DNA of 64,000 nt from Natronospirales bacterium (GCA_021792635.1 JAJYUH010000003.1:165795-229794), one strand, 5' to 3'. Positions 35,319 through 42,930 are shown, counted from the stretch's first letter. The notes: generated by a model not told the origin, from the sequence alone. Numbers and translations: made by a program.

Positions 35319-35963
35319 TTATGAATTGTCCAGCAGCTTGAAGGCGTGGCTCCAGTCATTGCGTAGGAAGCCCGGGATACACCATAGGATGCACAAAGGT
35401 TCGATGGCGCGCGCCGCCTCGGCCTTGCCCATATCCGCAGTTTCCCAGCCGAATTGATCCAGGATATCACTCACGGTTTTCTTTGCAGCTTCGTCGTTTC
35501 CGCAAATGAACATGGTGGGTTTGCCGCCTTTGAACTTGGGATTGACCATGCAGGCACTGCCCACGGAATTGAATGCCTTGACGAAGCGAGTCTCCTTGAA
35601 TTCCCGCTGCAAACGCTCCATCAGCGAGTCGTCCAGGCTGGTGAAGAATTTGAGCACGCCGTTGACGGGCGGGGCGTCGGCAATGGGGTTGGCCGCGTCA
35701 ATCACCGGTTTGCCGGCGAAACTCGCCGCGCCTGCGGCGCGCAGCGCATCCGCGGCCGCCGTACCCTTGACGGCGAGCACCACCAGCTCGCCGAATTTGG
35801 CGGTTTCCGCAAAACTGCCGACGCGCGCTTTGGGGTTTTGCTTGCACCAGTCCGCAAGCTTGGCTGCGGTGCGCGTGCCCAGCATGACCTCGTGGCCGTG
35901 CTTCACGAAACCGCCGGCCAGCGTCGTGGCTACCGTACCCGAACCGAGAATCCCGACTTTCAT
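35319..35963 (-). CDS. NADPH-dependent F420 reductase-like oxidoreductase (NAD(P)-binding)
   Basis: The 214 aa protein begins KVGILGSGTVATTLAGGFVKHGHEVMLGTR, a Rossmann nucleotide site with GxGxxxxxxA spacing and a basic Arg suggesting NADP(H). The family (pyrroline-5-carboxylate reductase-like, PF03807) includes F420:NADP oxidoreductase, but no F420 synthesis genes are seen and bacterial relatives often reduce other substrates. KAFNSVGSACMVNPKF near residue 128 is typical. It is followed by the SdpI-like gene. Confidence 0.8.
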   Translation of the reverse strand: MKVGILGSGTVATTLAGGFVKHGHEVMLGTRTAAKLADWCKQNPKARVGSFAETAKFGELVVLAVKGTAAADALRAAGAASFAGKPVIDAANPIADAPPVNGVLKFFTSLDDSLMERLQREFKETRFVKAFNSVGSACMVNPKFKGGKPTMFICGNDEAAKKTVSDILDQFGWETADMGKAEAARAIEPLCILWCIPGFLRNDWSHAFKLLDNS

Positions 35964-36022
35964 AGCACACCTCCGCTCAATGGTTTCCTAAATAATATGC
36001 GTAAATCAGGCAGCCGGTGGCA

Positions 36023-36219
36023 TCAAGTAATTAACTCAACCGGGGCGCCGGCGCGTACCGTATTGTGCACCTCGGCCACCGCGTCGGTTTGCCGCAGCAG
36101 CTCCGCGACGGCCGCCGCCAGAGTAGAAACCCGTTGGCCGTGACCGGAAACGACATTGAGACACCGAGCAGTACCGAGACCATTGCCGTGAAAGGTTTGC
36201 TCCGAACAAAGGTAAACAT
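36023..36219 (-). pseudogene. Small exported protein, possibly frameshifted
   Basis: ATG 36219 has a near-perfect GGGAGG ribosome site and opens MFTFVRSKPFTAMVSVLLGV then SMSFPVTANG, a credible signal peptide. The same frame then gives a cysteine- and proline-rich 30 residues and stops at about codon 63. One base inserted near the GGGTTT at codon 31 would instead give VSTLAAAVAELLRQTDAV followed by AEVHNTVRAGAPVELIT ending at 36023, which looks more like a real protein. I cannot tell mutation from chance. It follows the lipoprotein gene. Confidence 0.35.
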
Positions 36220-36258
36220 ACCAATCCTCCCTTTATTGGCTGCATAGCCGGAGAGCTG

Positions 36259-36663
36259 CTATTGGACGTTGATGATGACCACATGGCCATCGCGCCGCTC
36301 CAGATCAATGGTAAGCGTCGAACCCGTGGGCTTGTTCACGATGTAGGTTTTGGGCGTGTACACGAAGCGTGCATGGTAGGAAGTACTGCCGCTCGCGATG
36401 GTATGCCCGGCGGCATCCCTGCACCAGACGATGAGCGCGCCGACCTTGTCCAGTTGCGCCGTGTAAGGTCCGTTGCACGCGCTGGAAGTGGCCGGCGTTA
36501 GGTCCTGGATGCTGTAGATGGAACCTTCCGCAGACCCCAAGTGGTTTGCACCCGCTTCGATCCCGTAGGCCAGGCGCGTCGCCGGGTCGGTAAAGGCGTC
36601 ACAGCCCGCAGCGATAATCAGGCAGGCCAGCAACAGCAGCCAACGCGAAGTGCACTTCTTCAT
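36259..36663 (-). CDS. Putative lipoprotein
   Basis: The 134 aa product starts with a basic N-terminus, a hydrophobic stretch and lipobox LIIAAGC (cysteine near residue 21), so it is probably an outer- or inner-membrane lipoprotein. The mature part is predicted to be mostly beta, with two further cysteines (SACNGPY, IVWCRD) that could pair. I recognise no family. ATG 36663 starts the signal; the upstream extension to 36693 is not needed. It lies 39 bp before the small exported ORF. Confidence 0.7.
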   Translation of the reverse strand: MKKCTSRWLLLLACLIIAAGCDAFTDPATRLAYGIEAGANHLGSAEGSIYSIQDLTPATSSACNGPYTAQLDKVGALIVWCRDAAGHTIASGSTSYHARFVYTPKTYIVNKPTGSTLTIDLERRDGHVVIINVQ

Positions 36664-36819
36664 GTTATTTATCTGGACAGGGATGCGATCCATTCGTTAA
36701 TGGTCTGGACTGTGGCCTGGCGCGAGAAAACTTTCTCCGTGTGCATGCGGTGCAACAGGGCGGAATGCTTGTTTACTTGTTCAGTCATTACTGCAGTTGT
36801 TCGCTAGATCGTCCTGAAG

Positions 36820-36834
36820 ACCGTGGTCTGACCC
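36820..36834. repeat. Short dispersed repeat ACCGTGGTCTGACCC
   Basis: This 15 bp word recurs with one change (C for A) at 38395-38409, both times in gaps between accessory genes. Words of this kind often mark REP-type elements in gammaproteobacteria; here no hairpin accompanies it. Confidence 0.4.
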
Positions 36835-36853
36835 GCGCTTGATTATCTGAGGG

Positions 36854-37285
36854 TTAAGGACGTTGCGGTGCGGGGACGAGGCCATAGCGTGCCATGACTG
36901 CAAAAAGCTGCGTGCGATCTGGCGGCCCGCCAGCACTGACGACGTTAGCGACGTCGCGGAAGTACTGTGCGCCGATATCGGGAGTCAGGACAATGAGTGC
37001 CCGCGCGCGCTCACCGCCTGGATTGCTGAATCCATGCACCGAACCTCTGGGTGTGCGCATCCAGTCACCCGGGCGGAGATTGCGTGTATCGTTGTCAACC
37101 GAGTAGCGCAATGTTCCTTCAAGGACATAGACGCACTCCTCATTATGGGTGTGACTGTGCGGCGGCGGAACGTTCGATCCTGCCGGCACCGTTAATTCGA
37201 ATACACCCAATCCGGCGTGGGCGGCTCCGTCGATCAGATACCGTATCTCCAGCTGTCCAATCTTGATTACGTCGGGTTGTGTCAT
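36854..37285 (-). CDS. Cupin domain protein
   Basis: The 143 aa protein is a single cupin: motif 1 is PPHSHTHNEECVYVLEGTLRY near residue 41 (His, His, Glu ligands) and motif 2 is GDWMRTPRGSVHGFSN near residue 72 (His ligand). Small single-cupin proteins bind metals and small molecules in many ways, so no substrate can be given. It is isolated; the 149 bp beyond its start contain nothing I recognise. Confidence 0.82.
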   Translation of the reverse strand: MTQPDVIKIGQLEIRYLIDGAAHAGLGVFELTVPAGSNVPPPHSHTHNEECVYVLEGTLRYSVDNDTRNLRPGDWMRTPRGSVHGFSNPGGERARALIVLTPDIGAQYFRDVANVVSAGGPPDRTQLFAVMARYGLVPAPQRP

Positions 37286-37434
37286 GGCCGCTACCTCTGG
37301 TCCATTGGGTGAAAAAGTTCGTGCCTAAGGACATTATTCAGCCGCGCGGATTCTCGCACATTGGCTGTATGGTTGTGTTAGATCTGAGTATAAACGGTTG
37401 GGGATATCGAGATAGATAGCCATTGTTTCATGCC

Positions 37435-37914
37435 TTAGCCAACCGCTTGCTTCACGAGCGCACCGATCTTTGTCTCGACGGTGGGGATCAGCTCCTTCAG
37501 CGCGTAGGCGGTCGGCCACATGGCGCCTTCGTCGAGGTTCGCCTTGTCGTTGAAGCCGAACGTCGCATACCGGTCCTTGAACTTATGCGCAGGGCGGAAG
37601 AAGCAGATGATCTTGTCGTCTTTGGCATACGCGGGCATTCCGTACCAGGTTCTCGGCGCGAGCTCCGGCGCGCTGGCCTTGATGATGGCATGCAGCCGTG
37701 CGGCCATGGTGCGGTCGGGCTCCGGCATCTTAGCGGTTGCCGCGCGCACATCCTTTTCGCCTGCGTTCCTGTTCTTATTCGCGCGGGCTTCGGCCTGCAG
37801 TTCCCGCGCCCGTTCCCGCATTGCGGCCCGTTCTTCGGCTGTGAAGCCCTTGAGCGGTTTCTTGGTTGTGGCAGCACGCTTCGCGGGCTTTTGCATTACT
37901 TCCTTTGGGCTCAT
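37435..37914 (-). CDS. DUF1801 domain protein
   Basis: The 159 aa protein has a lysine- and arginine-rich N-terminus (KRAATTKKPLKGFTAEERAAMRERARELQAE) followed by a DUF1801 / YdhG-like domain, with APRTWYGMPAYAKDDKIICFF near residue 95. The related B. subtilis protein Fra is an iron chaperone with an alpha-beta fold; iron binding here is unproven. ATG 37914 was used because it begins the reading frame with AGGTG upstream; the track extends to 38205 through unrelated sequence. Confidence 0.75.
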   Translation of the reverse strand: MSPKEVMQKPAKRAATTKKPLKGFTAEERAAMRERARELQAEARANKNRNAGEKDVRAATAKMPEPDRTMAARLHAIIKASAPELAPRTWYGMPAYAKDDKIICFFRPAHKFKDRYATFGFNDKANLDEGAMWPTAYALKELIPTVETKIGALVKQAVG

Positions 37915-37976
37915 GGAACACCTCGTGCTGATTCCCGGCAAAACATGGAGCTGCCGGTTTGAGTATGTGGTCATGC

Positions 37977-38360
37977 CTATGATAGCGCGCTGATCATGAC
38001 GTAGTACCCGTCCGGATCCCGGAGGGCAAATTCCATGGTCCCGGTACTCGGGTTCCGGTGGGGTTCTTCTGCGAGCCTGGGCACGAGTCCGCGGGCCCTT
38101 TGCAAGGCCGGTTGGAAATCGTCCACGCGGAAGAACAGCAGCAGGCCGTTGCCGGGTTTTCCATGATCGGGGCTCATTAAGGGCGGATGTTCGTGGGCAC
38201 CCCATTGGTGCAGGCAGAGCAGGACTGTGCCGTCGGAATCGAGAATTTGCCCGAAGTAATCATGCGCGGGAGCCGTCTCCGGTTGGCCAAAGAGCGTCTG
38301 GTACCACTTGAAGCTGGACCGGACATCTTTCACCCCGATGATGGTCCATATTCGTTTCAT
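37977..38360 (-). CDS. VOC family (glyoxalase/bleomycin resistance) protein
   Basis: The 127 aa protein has the VOC double beta-alpha-beta-beta-beta fold: IIGVKDVRSSFKWYQTLFGQPETAP at the start and MEFALRDPDGYYVMIS at the C-terminus, with a Glu/His metal-ligand arrangement. Members include glyoxalase I, dioxygenases and bleomycin-binding proteins; the substrate is unknown. It lies 63 bp upstream of the DUF1801 gene and shares its direction. Confidence 0.82.
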   Translation of the reverse strand: MKRIWTIIGVKDVRSSFKWYQTLFGQPETAPAHDYFGQILDSDGTVLLCLHQWGAHEHPPLMSPDHGKPGNGLLLFFRVDDFQPALQRARGLVPRLAEEPHRNPSTGTMEFALRDPDGYYVMISALS

Positions 38361-38394
38361 CCGGATTCTCCTGTGGGGCTAATGAACATTGGAT

Positions 38395-38409
38395 ACCGTG
38401 GTCTGCCCC
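38395..38409. repeat. Second copy of the ACCGTGGTCTG word
   Basis: Here it reads ACCGTGGTCTGCCCC and lies between the VOC gene and the first cassette gene, just outside the degraded attC. It differs from the copy at 36820 in a single base. Confidence 0.4.
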
Positions 38410-38426
38410 TAGTTTTCCCTCAGTAG

Positions 38427-38494
38427 GCGGGCAAAGCTCGCCGATAGGACGTCCGTGCCGCTGGCCCGCGCGCTTTGCCGCTGTACTCATTTAG
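38427..38494 (-). other. Degraded attC site after the last cassette gene
   Basis: Arms GCGGGCAAAGC (38427) and GCTTTGCCGC (38472) pair, like the inner arms of attC3, and the sequence ends ACTCATTTAGG where an intact site would read GTTAGG. The matching inverse core box at the other end is not visible. It follows the stop of the cassette gene at 38487 as expected for an attC. I read it as the last and most decayed site of the array. Confidence 0.4.
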
Positions 38495-39062
38495 GTTCCT
38501 TCTTCTCCGGGTTGAACAAGTCCTGGTACTTCTTTGCGAACCGGGCCTCCATCTTCTTTACTTCTTCTGGCCGTTCAGCGTAACGCTTCATCACCTTCTC
38601 TCCGGCCGGCTTCTCGTACGGTTCATCTTCAGTGATCTTCTCTCCGTCGTAGAACATCCACGTCCATTGCAGCATCGCTTTGACGTACGGTGGGTGCTCT
38701 GGGACGAGAATATGGTGATTCGCAATTGCCTTCAGAATCGCCCCCAACGCCGAGATGTCTGGATCAAAGGTGACTTCATCAGGGCTACCTTCGTCCATGT
38801 GCTTCAGATCGTTGATGTTGAGCTTGTCGGTTATGTGCTTCGCGAACTTAGCCTTCGCAGGCGTCTCACCAGAGAGTGCTTCTCGTACCCCCATCGCGTA
38901 GTCTGCAAACGGCTTCTTCCCCGCCTTTAGCACGAGACCATGCAGGATGCCATCAGCCGCGCCTGCAAGGGAGATCGCGGAAATGCGGTCCTTGCGACTT
39001 ACAAACAGGCCAATGGCAGTTTCAAGCTGCTGCTGGGCCAATACGAGTTTCTTGAGCGTCAA
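38487..39062 (-). CDS. Hypothetical protein in integron cassette
   Basis: The product of 191 aa is of unknown function. It has a helical N-terminus with SAISLAGAADGILHGLVLKAG near residue 29 and a lysine-rich C-terminus (KKYQDLFNPEKKEPK). The start is uncertain: TTG at 39062 opens the frame, but a perfect AGGAGG stands 4 bp before an in-frame ATT at 39071, so an ATG may have mutated to ATT. The upstream attC ends at 39084. It is the last cassette gene of the array. Confidence 0.65.
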   Translation of the reverse strand: MTLKKLVLAQQQLETAIGLFVSRKDRISAISLAGAADGILHGLVLKAGKKPFADYAMGVREALSGETPAKAKFAKHITDKLNINDLKHMDEGSPDEVTFDPDISALGAILKAIANHHILVPEHPPYVKAMLQWTWMFYDGEKITEDEPYEKPAGEKVMKRYAERPEEVKKMEARFAKKYQDLFNPEKKEPK

Positions 39063-39083
39063 TTCGGCAATGTAGCCTCCTGC

Positions 39084-39142
39084 GCCCTAACGCTCGAAAT
39101 CAGCAGCGCGCGTAGCGCGTCCGCTGGAATGAGTTGTTAACC
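39084..39142 (-). other. attC recombination site 5 (59 bp)
   Basis: Ends GCCCTAACG and GTTGTTAACC are inverse core-like boxes, with imperfect inverted arms (CAGCAGCGCGC and GCGCGTCCGCTG) inside. It holds the DinB stop codon within its R'' box, the normal attachment at the 3' end of a cassette gene. Length 59 bp equals the classic 59-base element. Confidence 0.75.
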
Positions 39143-39643
39143 CTCAGCGGTTCGCTCACGTTGCATGATCAGCAAATCAAGCAGCTGAGGATCAGTGATA
39201 CCTAACATGGTGAGAATCGCGTGAGCCTGACCACGATGATGCGTCTGATGATTGAAAAGATGAGCAAGTATCTCCCCGCGCGTTTGCCGTTGCGGAGTGC
39301 CATTGAGAGTTCTGTAATCCAAGAATTCCTCGAAGCATGACTCGGTGAGCTGTTCCACAAAGTGAGTGATGCGTTTATCTTCTTGCTCCCTAGCCGCAGT
39401 CAGGGATGGAAGATCGTCGAAAACTATCGCGTCGAGTCTATTCGGATGATCTCCTACGCCGGTGAGACGTCGCATCCAGATGCGATCTGCCGTCAAAAGG
39501 TGATTGAGAGTTCCGTGAAGGCTCTTGAAGTACACGCCAACATCTCTTCGATAAAGAGGATCAGGAAGCGCAACTGCCATCCGATACAGACGCGCGTTGG
39601 CCCAGGCGTTGTACCGCGCCATCATCACAAAGTGAGCTTTCAT
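39137..39643 (-). CDS. DinB family protein
   Basis: The 168 aa protein is a four-helix DinB/YfiT-like fold: MKAHFVMMARYNAWANARLYR at the start, HGTLNHLLTADRIWMRRL near residue 47 and LFNHQTHHRGQAHAIL near residue 130 with the metal-binding histidine triad. DinB-like proteins often act as thiol-dependent transferases or detoxifying enzymes. Start ATG 39643 was chosen over ATG 39652. It shares a cassette with the GST gene ending 17 bp upstream; its stop lies in attC5. Confidence 0.82.
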   Translation of the reverse strand: MKAHFVMMARYNAWANARLYRMAVALPDPLYRRDVGVYFKSLHGTLNHLLTADRIWMRRLTGVGDHPNRLDAIVFDDLPSLTAAREQEDKRITHFVEQLTESCFEEFLDYRTLNGTPQRQTRGEILAHLFNHQTHHRGQAHAILTMLGITDPQLLDLLIMQRERTAEG

Positions 39644-39659
39644 GAGTATCATCTGCCGA

Positions 39660-40304
39660 TCATGACATACCGGCGTTAATCGCCAATTGGGCGGCGAAAG
39701 CCCGCTTGTAAGCGGGCCGTGCTTCTCCGCGAGCGACATAGCCAGCCAGTTTCGGAAACTCGTCCAGAATCCCCGACGATCTCAGCCTGAGCAGCACCGA
39801 CACCATCATCAGATCGCCTGCGCTGAACGCACCATCGAGCCAGTCGGCATCACCCAATCGAGCGGATAGCTGACCCAGCCGATTGCGGATCCGATCCTGG
39901 ACCAAAGGCAAGCGCTTCTTACTCCATGGCTTGTCGCCCTCCAGAAACTTGGCGGTCACAAGTTCAAGGATCGGCGGCTCCACAGTGTTGAGCGCGGCAA
40001 ACATCCATGTGATCGCACGCGCCCGGGCATTGGCATCGTCCGGCAACAGGCCCACATGGCGCTCGGCGATATGGAGGACGATCGCGCCGGTCTCGAACAG
40101 GGCGAGATCACCTTCCTCATAGGTTGGAATTTGGCCAAAAGGATGAATGCCCAGATGCGCGGGTTCCTTCATCGCACGGAACGAAACAAGGCGAACCTCG
40201 TAGGGTTGGCCCACTTCTTCGAGCGCCCAGCGAACGCGCGTATCACGCGCCAGCCCCTTGCCGCCATCAGGCGACCGTTCAAAGGCGGTAATGATGATGG
40301 CCAT
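39660..40304 (-). CDS. Glutathione S-transferase family protein
   Basis: The 214 aa protein has a thioredoxin-like N-terminal domain (VGQPYEVRLVSFRAMKEPAHL, then PFGQIPTYEEGDLALFETGAIVLHIAE with the cis-Pro and glutathione-binding Glu-Thr) and an alpha-helical C-terminal domain (DADWLDGAFSAGDLMMVSVLLRL near residue 157). It would conjugate or reduce electrophiles with glutathione. ATG 40304 has GAGGAGGAG upstream. It shares one cassette with the DinB gene between attC4 and attC5, so two genes moved as one unit. Confidence 0.87.
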   Translation of the reverse strand: MAIIITAFERSPDGGKGLARDTRVRWALEEVGQPYEVRLVSFRAMKEPAHLGIHPFGQIPTYEEGDLALFETGAIVLHIAERHVGLLPDDANARARAITWMFAALNTVEPPILELVTAKFLEGDKPWSKKRLPLVQDRIRNRLGQLSARLGDADWLDGAFSAGDLMMVSVLLRLRSSGILDEFPKLAGYVARGEARPAYKRAFAAQLAINAGMS

Positions 40305-40328
40305 CGCGAAGCTCCTCCTCACCTTTAG

Positions 40329-40400
40329 GTCCAACGCTTGAGCTCAGCCGCCGACAAGCCGCGTAGCGGGTTGGCGATCGGCCGGAGCGCGTTGTTGGGC
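40329..40400 (-). other. attC recombination site 4 (72 bp)
   Basis: GTCCAACGCTTGAG at one end and GCGCGTTGTTGGGC at the other form the inverse core and core (GTTGGGC fits GTTRRRY). The inner arms CCGCCGA and TCGGCCGG can pair. It closes the DUF2269 cassette. Confidence 0.75.
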
Positions 40401-40407
40401 GGCACGA

Positions 40408-40863
40408 TCACCATGAAAGGCTCGGCTTGGCGACCATGAGGTAAATAATAAGGACTATGATGAGCCCCGACGCACCGCCAAAGAAACGTCCCAACAGCGA
40501 AACGCGTTTGTATGACGTTGAGTTGGGCCCGTTTGCCTCGAACAGCGCTATTTGCTTTTGCAGAAACATGAGTGAAACCGCGAAAGTGACCGCACCAAGA
40601 ATCCATAGGAGCAGTGCAGCTTGGATCCATCTCAAGGTGAACGACCAAGATAGATGCGTGAGCCATAGACCCGTTACTACCATGAGCAGGTAGCCTGGAA
40701 TTACCACGAGAGCGACGAGGCGCTGAACCGCGCGAAGCACGAAGAGCCCGTGAACGGGATGGTCTCCATAGAACTCCATGACGATGCCCAGCCCCGCGCT
40801 TGTCCCCAGCGCGATGATGGCGATTAGAATGTGGAGAAACTTAAGCCACACGTACTCAATCAT
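40408..40863 (-). CDS. DUF2269-like integral membrane protein
   Basis: The 151 aa protein has about four membrane helices, including WLKFLHILIAIIALGTSAGLG near the N-terminus and VIPGYLLMVVTGLWLTHLSWSF near residue 57, which resemble DUF2269 proteins of unknown function. The start ATG 40863 has GGGCGG upstream; the TTG or ATG further out lies in attC3. It is a one-gene cassette between attC3 and attC4. Confidence 0.72.
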   Translation of the reverse strand: MIEYVWLKFLHILIAIIALGTSAGLGIVMEFYGDHPVHGLFVLRAVQRLVALVVIPGYLLMVVTGLWLTHLSWSFTLRWIQAALLLWILGAVTFAVSLMFLQKQIALFEANGPNSTSYKRVSLLGRFFGGASGLIIVLIIYLMVAKPSLSW

Positions 40864-40872
40864 GCTGGTGCC

Positions 40873-40953
40873 GCCCAACGTTTGAGTTAACCGGTGTGCA
40901 AAAGCAGAGCGAAGCGGCGCTTTTGCACGTCCGTGTTGAGCGAATTGTTAGCC
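40873..40953 (-). other. attC recombination site 3 (81 bp)
   Basis: GCCCAACGTTTGAG and GAATTGTTAGCC are the two ends. Inner arms GTGCAAAAGC and GCTTTTGCAC are almost perfect inverse repeats, giving a long hairpin. The stop codon of the hypothetical gene (40948) lies inside it. Confidence 0.78.
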
Positions 40954-41523
40954 TTCTGAGTCGACATTTTTCTTTAAAGCCTTGTTAAAAGCTGCGGTAA
41001 CACTACTACCGGAATAAGCCTTGAACATTTTTCCAGTTGTGGTTGTGGCGTATACCGAAGCAAAGCGAATTGGCGTACTTTGATATGAATCTGCCAAGAA
41101 ACTGGCCACATTCTCGCACCACTTGAAGTTATTTATTTTGAGAGGGATAAACCACCCGGCCTCTTTTCCATAGGTTATTTCGGTGGGGAATGGGCTACTT
41201 ACTTCTTGATCTGGTAGCGGTACACCAACCCACAACTTTCGGAATAAGCCGAACCTAAGAGACAAGTGCGAGATAGTTACAGGTCGGTCTCCTACGTTTA
41301 CGGCGTAAACCGAGAGGTACTCACGATTCTTTTCTGACCCTTCTTCAAACCAAACCGACGAGACTTCCGCTCGAAGAGAAACTCTTGGTTGATCTTGCCT
41401 ACGCGCGAGCCACAGGGCAACAACAACTGCGGCAATTGTTCCTATGGCAGCAAACCAATTGGCGAAGCCATTCACAATTTCCCATTCTTGCGGCGTCAAC
41501 CAAAGGAATGTGTAGTTGTCCAT
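40948..41523 (-). CDS. Hypothetical membrane-anchored protein in integron cassette
   Basis: The 191 aa protein has one N-terminal membrane helix (NWFAAIGTIAAVVVALWLARR near residue 22) followed by a soluble domain that is predicted to be rich in beta strands. I recognise no family. Such single-helix cassette proteins are common and uncharacterised. ATG 41523 begins the frame close to attC2; the stop is inside attC3. The base composition is less GC-rich than the core genes, suggesting foreign origin. Confidence 0.68.
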   Translation of the reverse strand: MDNYTFLWLTPQEWEIVNGFANWFAAIGTIAAVVVALWLARRQDQPRVSLRAEVSSVWFEEGSEKNREYLSVYAVNVGDRPVTISHLSLRFGLFRKLWVGVPLPDQEVSSPFPTEITYGKEAGWFIPLKINNFKWCENVASFLADSYQSTPIRFASVYATTTTGKMFKAYSGSSVTAAFNKALKKNVDSEG

Positions 41524-41530
41524 GATTTAA

Positions 41531-41583
41531 GGCTAACGTCCGCGCTAACCGGCGCGCGTCCGCGTTGAGCGCGTGGTTAGACC
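41531..41583 (-). other. attC recombination site 2 (53 bp)
   Basis: GGCTAACGTCCGCGC and GCGCGTGGTTAGACC form the ends, with arms CGCGCTAACC and GTTGAGCGCG inside. GTTAGAC fits the core consensus. The C-terminal codons of the BrnA gene lie within it. Confidence 0.75.
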
Positions 41584-41832
41584 TTTCGCCACGACCTTGC
41601 GCAATTCATCGTTTATTCGAGTCTGATAGCCGCTGCCCTGGGCTTTGAAAAAAGCCAACACGTCAGCGTCCAGGCGAACGGTCGTAAGCACCTTAGTCGG
41701 CGCCTTCTGCGGGCCGCGGCCGCGCTTGAGCACCGGCGGTCCAAGCATTTCTTCGGACCATGGCGGGTTGTCCGGGTCAACCCGCCTATTTGAAGTAGTC
41801 TTTGGCGATTTCAAAGTAGTAGCGTGTTTCAT
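41545..41832 (-). CDS. BrnA-like antitoxin in integron cassette
   Basis: The 95 aa protein carries a C-terminal ribbon-helix-helix-like DNA-binding region (KVLTTVRLDADVLAFFKAQGSGYQTRINDELRKVV), as in BrnA antitoxins. The start ATG 41832 lies inside the 3' end of the toxin frame, which gives the usual toxin-first order with an overlap of 47 bp. It ends inside attC2. The toxin is broken, so the antitoxin may now act only as a repressor, or protect against the intact BrnT at 43504 if they cross-react. Confidence 0.8.
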   Translation of the reverse strand: MKHATTLKSPKTTSNRRVDPDNPPWSEEMLGPPVLKRGRGPQKAPTKVLTTVRLDADVLAFFKAQGSGYQTRINDELRKVVAKGLTTRSTRTRAG

Positions 41833-42077
41833 GTTTCTCAGCCTTGCGTAAGGAAATGATGTGGGAACCGGTACGGCGTTCGGTGCACACCAACACGGCG
41901 ACAGTGCCTTCCAATAATCCGAAGGTAACCAAACGCTTCTCACCGTAAGCCTGACGGACATCTTCACGCGTGATCGTAAAGTTATCCCAAATGGCTTCGC
42001 ACCCGACGAAATCGAGCGAAATCGAGTCCGTGATCCTTGATGTTCTTACGACGTTTGGATTCGTCCCAGGTGGTCAC
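41786..42077 (-). pseudogene. brnT: BrnT toxin disrupted by a 10 bp tandem duplication
   Basis: From GTG 42077 the frame reads VTTWDESKRRKNIKDHGLDF, the BrnT ribonuclease start, then hits a stop after 31 codons. The cause is visible: CTCGATTTCG is present twice in tandem (42007-42026). With one copy removed the frame runs on through CEAIWDNFTITREDVRQAYG and TGSHIISLRKAEKHETRYYF to TAG at 41786, a complete BrnT of about 94 codons. The duplication inactivates the toxin while leaving the antitoxin intact. Confidence 0.85.
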
Positions 42078-42083
42078 GAATAG

Positions 42084-42112
42084 ATTGTAGTAACAAAATA
42101 CGAGTTACGCAA
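42084..42112 (-). promoter_or_regulatory. Promoter and operator of the cassette brnTA pair
   Basis: On the minus strand TTGCGT (42107-42112) is followed after 17 bp by TACAAT (42084-42089), just before the brnT GTG. The inverted pair GTAAC and GTTAC overlaps the spacer and fits a BrnA operator. A cassette with its own promoter does not depend on the integron promoter. Confidence 0.6.
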
Positions 42113-42128
42113 GGGAAATAATCGAAAG

Positions 42129-42193
42129 GTCTAACGCTTGAGGTAACCGGCGCGAGCGATTAGCGAGCGTCCGGTTGACCGAGTAGTTAGGGC
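42129..42193 (-). other. attC recombination site 1 (65 bp)
   Basis: GTCTAACGCTTGAGG and GAGTAGTTAGGGC are its ends. Inner arms GGCGCGAGCG and CGAGCGTCC can pair with a short loop. It closes the CPBP cassette, the one nearest the integrase remnant. Confidence 0.75.
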
Positions 42194-42213
42194 TCATGAC
42201 GTGCTTGTTGTCG

Positions 42214-42930
42214 CTACGCTGTAACCATGGCGCCTTCGCCTTGCGCCCGGCGCAGCACGAACCAAGCTACCGACCCTTGCCCGATGTCAACGAGTGCGTG
42301 CAATGCAATGGCTGGCCAAAGGGAACCCGAAATAAGTACAACCAATGTAAGAAAAATACCAATTGCGCCAGAAGTAAAGAAACCTTTTATGCCTTGGTAA
42401 GAATGCCCCGCTGCAAATACAACAACTGAAAATGCAGCCGCGCCCCACAAACCAAGCACTGACTGAAAGGCCCAGATGAGGTAACCGCGAAAAATAAACT
42501 CCTCGCAAAACCCTGCCGATAGAGATGCCGCTACCCACCAACTGAGTTCGGTTGACGTGCGTGGTGCAAGTTTTTCAGCATCTGGATGTCCGAATTTGAT
42601 GCGCCGTGGGCGCGTGCTGCGTGCGACCCTTACGATAGTTTTGGCATAAGCAATTGCAAGCGCACACACCAAACCAACCGCGACCCACAGCCGCCACCCG
42701 TGCGGAGCGGCGAACCTAATTGCTTGCCAGGCGCGTGCCTCGAAAAGCCACAGGGCGACTCCGACGGCTACTAGAGACCACAACATGATCATCCAGCCCG
42801 ACCAAAGCCACAATCGCGCCCGGCCCGGGTTAGCCTGTGAGCGTCGAAGGAACATGGGCCAAAACACAAAGTGATCAAGCAACAACAGGATTGCTATAAG
42901 CGAGAGATAGAGGAAATCAGGTATCGCCAT
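42214..42930 (-). CDS. CPBP family intramembrane metalloprotease in first cassette
   Basis: The 238 aa membrane protein has about seven helices and the CPBP motifs: FCEEFIFRGYLIW near residue 145 (Glu-Glu and Arg), AGHSYQGIKG near residue 185 and HALVDIGQ near residue 215. The role is unknown, as for the parE-linked one, which it does not closely resemble. ATG 42930 has GGGAC upstream; the TTG at 42954 lies at the attI junction. As the first cassette it would have been the best expressed one in a working integron. Confidence 0.82.
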   Translation of the reverse strand: MAIPDFLYLSLIAILLLLDHFVFWPMFLRRSQANPGRARLWLWSGWMIMLWSLVAVGVALWLFEARAWQAIRFAAPHGWRLWVAVGLVCALAIAYAKTIVRVARSTRPRRIKFGHPDAEKLAPRTSTELSWWVAASLSAGFCEEFIFRGYLIWAFQSVLGLWGAAAFSVVVFAAGHSYQGIKGFFTSGAIGIFLTLVVLISGSLWPAIALHALVDIGQGSVAWFVLRRAQGEGAMVTA

